Position numbers and translations under genes: made by a program. Below, piece by piece: positions 1 through 6,249 of a DNA stretch of 6,449 bases. Position 1 is the first letter of the stretch; every line of letters begins with the position of its first letter. Origin of the DNA: Verrucomicrobiales bacterium (lineage in GTDB: Bacteria > Verrucomicrobiota > Verrucomicrobiia > Verrucomicrobiales > DEV007); contig NZSO01000043.1 of assembly GCA_002696885.1 (NCBI GenBank), positions 11,324-17,772 on the forward strand, written 5' to 3'. The notes below the pieces were generated by a model. That model worked only from the letters and a program-made list of their open reading frames with translations, made no database searches and was not told where the DNA came from.

Positions 1-576
1 TTTAGTAGGGCTTTAGATCTTGGTTGTTCAGTTGGTAGATCAGCCTTCGAGTTATCAAGTTTTTGTGAAGAAGTGTTAGGAATAGATTATTCCAAAGCAT
101 TTATTCAAGCCGCAGAAAAGTTGAGGGTTGATCATAGTTTAAAATACGAAATCAATGTCGAGGGAGGCAAGGTCCTTGAAACAGTGGCACGGATTCCAGA
201 TGCATCTAGACCTGAGAATATTTGCTTTGAGGTTGGCGACGCTATGAATTTGCCCAATGATATTGGTCGCTTTGACGTGATTCATGCTGCGAATCTTATC
301 TGTAGATTGCCCGAGCCTGTGAAGCTATTAAAGAATCTACCAGAATTGCTAAATGACGGGGGGCTTCTCGTTATTACCACTCCCTGTACCTGGCTCGGTG
401 AATTTACCGAACCAGATAATTGGCCCAAAGGGTCAACATTAGAATGGTTGAAAAATAATCTCTCCTCAAAACTTTTACTTAAGGAAGTCAAAGACATGCC
501 TTTTGTGATATTAGAACATCACAGAAAATATCAATTTAGCATTGCTCAAGCATCCGTATGGGCTAAGGAAGATTAA
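1..576 (+). CDS. 4-mercaptohistidine N1-methyltransferase (ovothiol synthesis), 5'-truncated
   Basis: The reading frame is open from the first base, so the gene starts upstream; 191 codons are visible, ending in TAA. It is a class I SAM-dependent methyltransferase. Motif I is at visible residues 6-13 (DLGCSVGR), the acidic end of beta-2 is at D29 (GID), and a GDAMNLP segment at 79-85 fits the adenine-contact region. The specific family is suggested by NLICRLPEP (98-106), TPCTWLGEFTEPDNWP (127-142) and the C-terminal RKYQFSIAQASVW (175-187). I recognise these as typical of the putative 4-mercaptohistidine N1-methyltransferase family, which is also the C-terminal domain of OvoA. The enzyme would transfer a methyl group to the imidazole of 4-mercaptohistidine (5-mercaptohistidine in the usual OvoA naming) to form ovothiol A, a cytoplasmic redox thiol. 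Whether this is a free-standing enzyme or the end of a fused OvoA cannot be decided here. The GTG at 73 is not the start, because motif I lies before it. Confidence 0.85.
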   Translation, partial: FSRALDLGCSVGRSAFELSSFCEEVLGIDYSKAFIQAAEKLRVDHSLKYEINVEGGKVLETVARIPDASRPENICFEVGDAMNLPNDIGRFDVIHAANLICRLPEPVKLLKNLPELLNDGGLLVITTPCTWLGEFTEPDNWPKGSTLEWLKNNLSSKLLLKEVKDMPFVILEHHRKYQFSIAQASVWAKED

Positions 577-605
577 TTGATTAAACGCAATCACAGTAAC
601 ATAAT
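577..605 (+). promoter_or_regulatory. Candidate sigma70-type promoter for the parvulin gene
   Basis: A -35 box TTGATT (577-582) and a -10 box CATAAT (600-605) are separated by exactly 17 bases, directly after the methyltransferase stop. Four of six and five of six bases match the consensus. Transcription would begin near 611-613, leaving at most a 5-nt leader before the TTG at 617, or about 20 nt before the TTG at 632. This implies that the downstream gene need not depend on read-through from the methyltransferase gene. Assignment is by eye only. Confidence 0.4.
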
Positions 606-616
606 ACGTATGTCAT

Positions 617-1705
617 TTGTGCTTAAATACGTTGAGTGTTAATAAAGAAAGAAAAAAAGCTACGAGAGTTAACAAACCTGTACCAAAAAAGTATATTTTT
701 TATCTCATAGTAATAATTTACTTGGTATTAGATTTTTATGTTTTCTCCGGACCTTTCAGATCAGGGATAAAGAGAATTGTCAGTAAAGATCAACAAAGTT
801 TAATAGAAATCGCAAGAAACGAGGGTGTGGTTGCGACTGTAAATGCTCACCCAGTATATGAACAGGAAGTAGTAAGAAGCTTTAATGATTACTGTCTTAA
901 AAATGGAATTGACCAAAAAATCATATCAAAAAAAAGAACTGATTCTATAAAGTCTTTATGCCTTAATAATCTCATAATTGATAAGTTAGTTTGGTTTCAT
1001 TCATATCATACTCCTGTTCAATTAAGTGCTGAACAAGTCAATGAGGCATTAATTGATTTCAGGAAAGGTTTTGAAAATTCTGAAGAATTTAATGAAGGTC
1101 TTAAGTCCCAAGGTTTTTCTATTAGTCGTCTTGATGCATATGTTGAAAATCAATTTATGCAGAGGCAATGGATTGAAAGAGTGATCAGCAAATATATTCA
1201 AGTTAGTGATGAGGAGATTTTGAAAAGGTATGAAGCCGACAAAGGGGCTAGAGAAAATCCTGAACGGTTTAAAGTTCAACAAATATTCTTTGCAAGCTTG
1301 AACAAGAATCCTATTGATCTAAGAAAAAAAGTCAGTGATGTCTTTGAAGAGCTAGAATCTGGATCAGGTTTTGAATTGATGGTCGGCTCGTACTCTGAAG
1401 ACCCTCAGTCAAAATCTAACAAAGGACATTTAAATTGGTTAACAAAGGAAAGAGTTGAACAATCTTTTTATGATCAAATACAAAATTTAAATATTGGTGA
1501 AATTAGCCAACCCTTTGAAACCAAAATTGGTTGGCATATTGTTCGCTTAGTAGACAGAAAAGTTTCAAATAAATTACCCCTTCATATAGTTAAAAAGGAG
1601 CTAGCAGCGGCTATAGAGGCTGAAAAACGTTATGATGCTATAAAAGCTTTAATTAATTATATGAAAAGAAAGGCCAAGATACGTTACATCTCCAATATGA
1701 TTTAA
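617..1705 (+). CDS. Membrane-anchored PpiC/SurA-like peptidyl-prolyl isomerase (parvulin-type)
   Basis: The protein is up to 362 aa. A basic N-terminus is followed by one hydrophobic segment (residues 26-44), with no signal-peptidase or lipobox site evident, so it is probably a signal anchor placing the rest in the periplasm. Residues 72-205 are helical and resemble the SurA/PrsA chaperone part. Residues 216-315 form a parvulin rotamase fold, recognised by FEL-x5-YSEDPQSK (252-266), KGHLNW (269-274), QSF (282-284), the LNIGEISQPFETKIGWHIV stretch (291-309) and a short charged tail. The usual first active-site histidine (HIL in parvulins) appears as Gln (QQIFF, 221-225) and the usual Met is Val280, while His307 is kept. 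It may therefore be a chaperone with weak isomerase activity. Likely clients are exported or outer-membrane proteins. The start is uncertain: TTG 617 gives the longest frame, TTG 632 suits the candidate promoter better, neither has a Shine-Dalgarno sequence, and no in-frame ATG lies before the membrane segment. The gene converges on the lipoprotein gene, 26 bp apart. Confidence 0.82.
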   Translation: MCLNTLSVNKERKKATRVNKPVPKKYIFYLIVIIYLVLDFYVFSGPFRSGIKRIVSKDQQSLIEIARNEGVVATVNAHPVYEQEVVRSFNDYCLKNGIDQKIISKKRTDSIKSLCLNNLIIDKLVWFHSYHTPVQLSAEQVNEALIDFRKGFENSEEFNEGLKSQGFSISRLDAYVENQFMQRQWIERVISKYIQVSDEEILKRYEADKGARENPERFKVQQIFFASLNKNPIDLRKKVSDVFEELESGSGFELMVGSYSEDPQSKSNKGHLNWLTKERVEQSFYDQIQNLNIGEISQPFETKIGWHIVRLVDRKVSNKLPLHIVKKELAAAIEAEKRYDAIKALINYMKRKAKIRYISNMI

Positions 1706-1731
1706 TTTTGAAAATACTCTCATTGGAGAAA

Positions 1732-2136
1732 TCATTTTGGTGGTAGTACCCCTTCTCTTGCAGGGAGTTTAGGTTTCAGAATTGAATTCTTATTATCAGT
1801 GTCGTTGACATTGGCAGGTGGATTTACGGAAGGTGCTGGCTCATCAGGCTTCTCCGTCACCTCTGAGTTCTTAGGTTTTTCTTCAACTTTATTTTCAGGC
1901 GCTTGTTGCTCTTGTTTATCGGAGCTCTCTTTTTTAGTGTTATCAATAACCTTAGGTTGATTATTTGGTTTAGAAGGTTTTGTGATTTCTTTTTGAGGTT
2001 TAACAATCGGTTGTTCATTCTCAGCCAAGTTGACTGGTTGAGATTTACTTAAGATTGGAATGTTAAGAGTTTTGATGCCTGTACAAGAGCAGAGGCTAAG
2101 AACAAATAGGATTAGGCAAATTTTCAAAACGTTCAT
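1732..2136 (-). CDS. Lys/Pro/Glu-rich lipoprotein of unknown function
   Basis: The ATG at 2136 gives 134 aa. The open frame extends upstream to a TTG at 2184, but that adds 16 residues before the signal peptide, so the ATG is preferred. Residues 1-18 are a lipoprotein signal peptide: MNVLK, a hydrophobic core, then LCSC with Cys18 the best lipidation site (Leu at -3, Ser at -1). Cys16 is a poorer alternative because Leu would sit at -1. The residue after Cys18 is Thr rather than Asp, which in Gram-negative bacteria favours outer-membrane sorting. From about residue 30 to the end the protein is low-complexity, rich in Lys, Pro, Glu, Asn and Gln, with no predicted fold and no aromatic residues. 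Such a chain is likely extended and could span the periplasm or bind peptidoglycan, but that is inference. I do not recognise a family. It lies 110 bp downstream of the PrsW-like gene on the same strand and may be its last operon partner or have its own promoter. Confidence 0.7.
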   Translation of the reverse strand: MNVLKICLILFVLSLCSCTGIKTLNIPILSKSQPVNLAENEQPIVKPQKEITKPSKPNNQPKVIDNTKKESSDKQEQQAPENKVEEKPKNSEVTEKPDEPAPSVNPPANVNDTDNKNSILKPKLPAREGVLPPK

Positions 2137-2154
2137 CTTAATCAGGCCAATTTT

Positions 2155-2184
2155 ATTATATTTGGTATTTCTTAGATATCGCAA
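2155..2184 (-). promoter_or_regulatory. Candidate promoter for the lipoprotein gene (proximal)
   Basis: On the minus strand TTGCGA (2184-2179) and a perfect TATAAT (2160-2155) are 18 bases apart, giving a start about 12 nt before the lipoprotein ATG at 2136. The short leader is a weakness of this assignment; the distal candidate at 2186-2215 is the alternative. Confidence 0.3.
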
Positions 2185-2185
2185 A

Positions 2186-2215
2186 ATAATAGTTACAATG
2201 CAATCCGATATTCAA
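2186..2215 (-). promoter_or_regulatory. Candidate promoter for the lipoprotein gene (distal)
   Basis: On the minus strand TTGAAT (2215-2210) and TATTAT (2191-2186) are 18 bases apart, four and five of six bases matching consensus. Transcription would start near 2179 with a leader of about 42 nt to the ATG at 2136. If active, it places the TTG at 2184 upstream of the transcript start, further supporting the ATG as the true start, and lets the lipoprotein be made independently of the PrsW-like gene. Confidence 0.3.
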
Positions 2216-2246
2216 TCATTTGATAATTAAATTGTTTATGACTGAG

Positions 2247-3842
2247 CTATTCATTTCTAAATTGATTAATGAATATAAAACCCAAAGCACCTAAGGATAG
2301 AGTGCTCTGGCCGATTAATAAAATGACCTCCCTGAAATTGTATAAATAACATGCTAGGTTCCATGAAACTCCAATGAGAAGGCTTGACCCAATAATAAAT
2401 ATTCCTAGGGGTGAAATCTTTGAAGGTGGGCCACTTCTAATTTTTTTCGCGACATTTAAATAAGAGTTTGCGATAACGGCAAAAATAACGATGGAAAGTA
2501 TGCCCATACTATTTGCAAGCTTTGGCACGATCCCCACTAATGCGTCGTATGCTCCATGAGCTGTAACAACAATTACGAAATCTTTTAGAAAGTTATCCCA
2601 ACCTCTTAGAGGATTGATTATCCAGTGATACATACTGAGTCCGACTATTGCTGTGAGCGAGGTATGAAGAAAGTTTGCAGTTAAGAATCTTGGAAAAACC
2701 GCACTTTCAAACCCTGAGCCAAAATATAGAATGTTCTCTGAGCATGCGAATCCGAGACCTACGCACGCGGCACATGCTAGAGCTTCCATAGGGATGCGCC
2801 TTTTTCTGAGGATCAATAAAAATGGGGAAAAGAAAACGACTTTTATTAGTTCTTCTCTGAGACCGATACCGCAAATACAATAGATAATATCATTAACCGT
2901 TTCGCCGTTGATTTGGAGTCCAAATTTATTTTCCTGCCAATATACCAAACCTAGGACTATAAAAGTTGAAAGGAAGCCTGAAATGAATGCTGAGCCATAA
3001 AGAGTAAGGCGAATGAATGTATCACCAGAGAGTTGGCCAAGGTTGGTAACGATTAAAAACCAAATTAAAGCAGTGAAAAGTGTCACCATTATCCATGGCA
3101 GTGACAATTCACTGAATGCTAAATAGTAACTTTTTATGGTAAGGGCAGTCCACTCATTGAGTTTAATGGCTATGATTTTGAATGTTTTAAAGTCTAATGA
3201 TTCTCTTAGTTCTTGATCATTGAATAACTCTTTGGCCTCCTTTAGGTCGCCGCTCTCTATATGGGAAATGATGATTTTCGATTTTGAGTGATATGATTGG
3301 GGAAAATTCTTTAGTTCTAATTTGTAAAACTGGTTGGCTTTTTCTTTCTCCCCTTTGGCGCTCAATGCATCTGCCACTAGCTCTGATGCAAATCGGATAG
3401 GTTCTTTTCTAAGCGCGTAAGTTTTTAATTTGGATAGGTGTGCTGGATTATTTTTTTCAAGAATTGATTGATTAAAGAGCACCAGAGCCTCTTGCTCTTC
3501 TTTAGAGAGTAAGTTTTGCGGTATTTTCAGAATTAATGCTTTTTCAAGGTCTCCGTTTCGGGCGAGATCGGCAATTTCTACATTTGTGAAAGTGTCTCCT
3601 TTTTTGCTCTTTAAGAAATTAATTAATTCATACTGGTTGCTTTTATTAACTACGCTCAGTATTTCTGATTCGTTCAACCATGGGCAGGCGCTCTGAAGGC
3701 TATTTTGGATTTTTAAAGATGCGGGAATTTTTGTGCTATCAATAATGAAGCCTAACAATACAGCAAATAAACCTATAGAGACGGCCGATTTAATTAAAAA
3801 ACTTCTGCTTCGTGAAAGAGTAGATATTTTTTTGTGATCCAT
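2247..3842 (-). CDS. PrsW-family intramembrane protease with N-terminal extracytoplasmic TPR-like domain
   Basis: From the ATG at 3842 the protein is 531 aa; a TTG at 3875 would add 11 residues and overlap the amidase gene. Residues 15-36 are a membrane segment after a basic N-terminus. Residues 37-245 are soluble and helical, with a TPR-like stretch near 165-209 (GEKEKANQFYKLEL, then SGDLKEAKELF). About nine further hydrophobic segments follow (roughly 249-266, 279-302, 318-346, 351-376, 383-409, 418-439, 446-465, 477-501, 506-525). The PrsW signature is in this part: REELIK (E330, E331), GFACSEN (E369, N370), NFLHTS (H393) and AHGAYD (H429, D433), which together fit the putative metal-dependent active site in the membrane. 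In Bacillus, PrsW makes the first cut in the anti-sigma factor RsiW; the substrate here is unknown. Most PrsW proteins are much shorter, so the N-terminal domain is unusual and may sense or recruit a partner. With the ATG start the amidase gene ends 16 bp upstream, consistent with co-transcription. Confidence 0.85.
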   Translation of the reverse strand: MDHKKISTLSRSRSFLIKSAVSIGLFAVLLGFIIDSTKIPASLKIQNSLQSACPWLNESEILSVVNKSNQYELINFLKSKKGDTFTNVEIADLARNGDLEKALILKIPQNLLSKEEQEALVLFNQSILEKNNPAHLSKLKTYALRKEPIRFASELVADALSAKGEKEKANQFYKLELKNFPQSYHSKSKIIISHIESGDLKEAKELFNDQELRESLDFKTFKIIAIKLNEWTALTIKSYYLAFSELSLPWIMVTLFTALIWFLIVTNLGQLSGDTFIRLTLYGSAFISGFLSTFIVLGLVYWQENKFGLQINGETVNDIIYCICGIGLREELIKVVFFSPFLLILRKRRIPMEALACAACVGLGFACSENILYFGSGFESAVFPRFLTANFLHTSLTAIVGLSMYHWIINPLRGWDNFLKDFVIVVTAHGAYDALVGIVPKLANSMGILSIVIFAVIANSYLNVAKKIRSGPPSKISPLGIFIIGSSLLIGVSWNLACYLYNFREVILLIGQSTLSLGALGFIFINQFRNE

Positions 3843-3858
3843 ATCAGCGAAAATGAAT

Positions 3859-5163
3859 TTAATTCCGATTTTCAAGATAGTATTTTTTTAATCCTTCAAC
3901 TACACCATCTGAATACTCATTGAGGAGACTTTTTCGTTTAATCCCGTTAATTCTTTTTAAACCTTCATATTCCCCCAATGCTACCCTGTCGTAGAATTCT
4001 TTGTTGTTCATTACATAAGGTTCTAGAAATAAAACAGGACAATGATAGATACGATTTGCGAGAAGATTTCTCGCGTAAATATACGGTTCATCGGATTGGA
4101 GGAGCTTTGCGTTAGATGTGTTGTACTTGTAGGGAGGTAGTTTTGTTTCCATTGCCATTGAGTTAGCAACTGCCTTACTTAGACGAAACTCTTCAGTATG
4201 AATGTCTTGAAATAAACGCGTAAAGAGATGAAAACGGTTGTCCTCTAATCGGAATTCGGACTGGCTGTAGTTACCATTTATCAAAAGATGTAGGTGATTT
4301 TTATTTGTGAGTGTTGGTTTGTACGGATTTCCCCAAGACTCGGCGTTAAAATGAACGCAGATCACAAGATCAGGCTTGATTTTGTGATTAATAATATGTG
4401 CTCTTCTACGAATCTCGTGCCTTCTGTAAAACAAAAGCTCAGACTCTCGTTTTACAGTTGTTTCATTAACTACCATTCCTCGAGATTTAAGAAGTTCTTT
4501 TGCCATGTCAGTAAATTTCGAGGGGCTCAATTGATTTACCGGGCGTATGTCAGATCTCACTAACACTACATTAGCGCCTAGCTTATCTAGTTTCTGTTTT
4601 ATTTTTTTTGCAACTCCCAAAGTTAGTTCACCCTCTTTAATTTCGATGCCTGAATTATTTATTTGGTACCATCTACCCTCCATCTTTGCCCACTCTCCAC
4701 CAATGTGACCTGGATCAATAGCGATCTTTAGATTTTTGAGAGGTCTTTTTTTGACATTAATTAACTTGGGAAGCTCATTTGCTTTTTTCCAAAACCTTTT
4801 TGACTTTAAGTCAGTTTTTTCATCGGAAAAAAAGACTCTTATAAAATTGTTGCCACGAGTTTTTATGTCCACAAAAGAATCACCAACTTTCGCACCCAGT
4901 TTCCATGACTGTCCCTCTGAATATACTGATTGTATTTGATGGAGAAATTTTCTTTTGGTTATTGTACTTTGATACTTCTTTAACTCCTTCCAATCTGGAT
5001 TAATCGCTAAAGTACTGATGTTTGGACGGACTTTAAGTTGATAATCAGCAATTTCACTTTTTGTGAATATTGGTTTTAAAAAATATGAGAGAAAAACAAT
5101 TAGGGTTATTAGAAAAAAAATTCCTAGAATGAATTTCTTTTTAAGCCATAATTTAGAAGACAT
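3859..5163 (-). CDS. N-acetylmuramoyl-L-alanine amidase (Amidase_3), membrane-anchored
   Basis: The protein has 434 aa from an ATG. A basic start (KLWLKKK) and hydrophobic segment 11-29 form a signal peptide or anchor without a clear cleavage site. Residues 33-140 are a region I do not recognise. The zinc amidase domain runs from 146 to about 425: IAIDPGHIGG with His153, KEGELTLGVA with Glu177 as second ligand (aligning with the Glu of the family's EKDLTL-type motif), VICVHFNAE with His271 as third, and CPVLFLEPYVMNN with Glu381 as the likely catalytic base. The enzyme would cut the bond between N-acetylmuramic acid and L-alanine of the peptide stem in the periplasm, for daughter-cell separation or wall turnover. 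The domain is longer than the usual 180-220 residues, with additional sequence around 206-250 and 278-330. It heads the minus-strand group and is divergent from the phosphodiesterase gene with 82 bp between. No Shine-Dalgarno sequence is visible before the ATG. Confidence 0.9.
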   Translation of the reverse strand: MSSKLWLKKKFILGIFFLITLIVFLSYFLKPIFTKSEIADYQLKVRPNISTLAINPDWKELKKYQSTITKRKFLHQIQSVYSEGQSWKLGAKVGDSFVDIKTRGNNFIRVFFSDEKTDLKSKRFWKKANELPKLINVKKRPLKNLKIAIDPGHIGGEWAKMEGRWYQINNSGIEIKEGELTLGVAKKIKQKLDKLGANVVLVRSDIRPVNQLSPSKFTDMAKELLKSRGMVVNETTVKRESELLFYRRHEIRRRAHIINHKIKPDLVICVHFNAESWGNPYKPTLTNKNHLHLLINGNYSQSEFRLEDNRFHLFTRLFQDIHTEEFRLSKAVANSMAMETKLPPYKYNTSNAKLLQSDEPYIYARNLLANRIYHCPVLFLEPYVMNNKEFYDRVALGEYEGLKRINGIKRKSLLNEYSDGVVEGLKKYYLENRN

Positions 5164-5172
5164 TACTTATGA

Positions 5173-5201
5173 ATAATATTTTACATTGATTAAAATATTA
5201 T
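5173..5201. repeat. Perfect 11-bp inverted repeat between divergent genes
   Basis: ATAATATTTTA (5173-5183) and its exact reverse complement TAAAATATTAT (5191-5201) flank a 7-base centre, CATTGAT. The arms contain only A and T and sit in the 82-bp gap between the divergent amidase and phosphodiesterase genes, 10 bp before the amidase ATG. Each arm carries a TATTAT-like hexamer facing outward, so the element may hold -10 boxes for both directions or an operator. I find no convincing -35 partner for either. As the region is AT-rich, part of the symmetry could be chance, though eleven unbroken pairs are notable. Confidence 0.55.
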
Positions 5202-5223
5202 CACAGTATGAAGTGTATCACTT
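5199..5223. promoter_or_regulatory. Possible operator: TATCAC repeats and AAGTG-TAT-CACTT palindrome
   Basis: TATCAC occurs at 5199-5204 and again at 5216-5221, 17 bases apart, and the second copy lies within the palindrome AAGTG-TAT-CACTT (5211-5223). The 17-base period is about one and a half helical turns. The site is about 23 bp before the start codon of the phosphodiesterase gene and next to the AT-only inverted repeat, so a regulator binding here could affect either divergent gene. No regulator is identified. Confidence 0.25.
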
Positions 5224-5245
5224 AAAATCCAACTAGGTATTTCTT

Positions 5246-6061
5246 TTGGAAAAATTACCACATAATAAAAACTTACGATTGCTCTTCCTTGGAGATATCG
5301 TAGGTGAACCTGGTCGAAAAGCTGTAGCAACATTTATTCCAAAGTTTCGTGAAGAGCGGGGTCTTGATTTTATCGTTGTCAATGGAGAGAATTCAGCAGG
5401 GGGGCGAGGTATAACACCAAAAATAGCGATCGCACTCTTGAGAGCTGGTGCAACGGTGATAACGACTGGAGATCACATCTGGGATCAAAGAGAAATTGTT
5501 GATTTTTTGCCGACTGAGCCTCGTTTACTGAGACCATTAAATTATCCGGACAATACACCAGGGCATGGAAGTATTGTATTGGAAACTGATAAAGGTCCGG
5601 TGGCTGTGATTAATGCCCAGGGTCGGACTTTCATGAACCCTCCTCTGGAGAACCCTCTGATTGCTATCGATGAGGAATTAAAAAAATTGAAAGAACAATT
5701 AGATCTAAAAATGATTTTTTTGGATTTTCATGCAGAAGCTACAAGTGAAAAAATTGCCACAGCTAGGTATTTGGACGGAAGGGTTTCAGCCGTTGTCGGT
5801 ACCCATACACACGTTCAAACTGCAGATGAGCAAATATTTCCCGAGGGTACCGCATTCCTTTGTGATGCAGGTATGTGTGGTCCTAAAGAATCTATTCTCG
5901 GAAGGCGAATCGAGCCCATTCTTTATAGGATGAAAACTGCAATGCCTCAAACAATGCCTGTCGCTAAAGGTCCTGTGGAAATATGTGGTCTAATGGTTGA
6001 TATAGATTCGACGACTGGAAAAGCGGTCGATCTTGAGAGAATCTCAGTGATTTCAGAGTAG
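5246..6061 (+). CDS. YmdB-like metallophosphoesterase (TIGR00282 family)
   Basis: The protein has 271 aa, close to the about 264 of YmdB from Bacillus. The start must be TTG 5246, since an in-frame TAG lies at 5234-5236 and the next option (TTG 5279) would trim the first beta strand; TAGGT at 5234-5238 is a weak ribosome-binding site. The binuclear metal site is visible in order: D17 (FLGDIVGEPGR), E48-N49 (VNGENSAGGRG), D76-H77 (TTGDHIWD), H162 (LDFHAE) and H187, H189 (THTHVQTAD). YmdB has Asn where this protein has D76. Conserved CDAGMCGP (206-213) and the C-terminal AKGPVEICGL also fit the family. The reaction is hydrolysis of phosphodiesters such as 2',3'- or 3',5'-cyclic nucleotides in the cytoplasm; in Bacillus the protein influences biofilm formation and RNA turnover. 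It often follows the RNase Y gene elsewhere, but no such gene is adjacent here. It probably has its own promoter in the divergent gap. Confidence 0.92.
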   Translation: MEKLPHNKNLRLLFLGDIVGEPGRKAVATFIPKFREERGLDFIVVNGENSAGGRGITPKIAIALLRAGATVITTGDHIWDQREIVDFLPTEPRLLRPLNYPDNTPGHGSIVLETDKGPVAVINAQGRTFMNPPLENPLIAIDEELKKLKEQLDLKMIFLDFHAEATSEKIATARYLDGRVSAVVGTHTHVQTADEQIFPEGTAFLCDAGMCGPKESILGRRIEPILYRMKTAMPQTMPVAKGPVEICGLMVDIDSTTGKAVDLERISVISE

Positions 6062-6188
6062 AATGCTCTATTTTTAGGGCTTTAGCGCTAATGTATTTAA
6101 CAAAAGTAAAATTTTTATTTGTAACATATTAATAATCAATGAGTTAAAAAATAATAATTATGAAAGGCTTAAAAATCTCAAAATTTTT

Positions 6189-6216
6189 TTGACACCAACG
6201 GCCAATTTGATAGATT
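6189..6216 (+). promoter_or_regulatory. Candidate promoter with consensus -35 TTGACA
   Basis: A perfect TTGACA (6189-6194) is followed after 16 bases by TAGATT (6211-6216), four of six to the -10 consensus. It lies 165 bp before the tRNA and could drive it with a long precursor leader. The weak -10 limits confidence. Confidence 0.3.
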
Positions 6217-6249
6217 TCGCTCCACTTTTTCGCAGGGGTGGATGAGTTT

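Noticed and set aside
282..497. 71-codon open frame on the minus strand within the methyltransferase gene
   Set aside because: It is antisense to a recognised family motif region and its translation shows no family pattern; a shadow of the real gene.
610..642. ATG at 610 opening a 10-codon frame just before the parvulin gene
   Set aside because: It is out of frame with the parvulin gene, ends after ten codons, and begins at or before the predicted transcript start; not convincing as a leader peptide or sign of a frameshift.
1049..1282. 77-codon open frame on the minus strand within the parvulin gene
   Set aside because: It lies opposite a well-supported coding region and its composition is typical of antisense AT-rich frames.
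1692..1726. Possible bidirectional terminator between the convergent genes (CCAATATGA with TCATTGG)
   Set aside because: The stem has a 2-base bulge, a 19-base loop and no strong T-run on either side; too weak to annotate.
4294..4939. Two plus-strand open frames (4294-4563 and 4736-4939) within the amidase gene
   Set aside because: Both lie opposite the amidase coding sequence, the first over its catalytic part, with no recognisable protein features.
5730..5933. 67-codon open frame inside the phosphodiesterase gene in another frame
   Set aside because: It overlaps the conserved THTHVQTAD region of the true frame and resembles no family.
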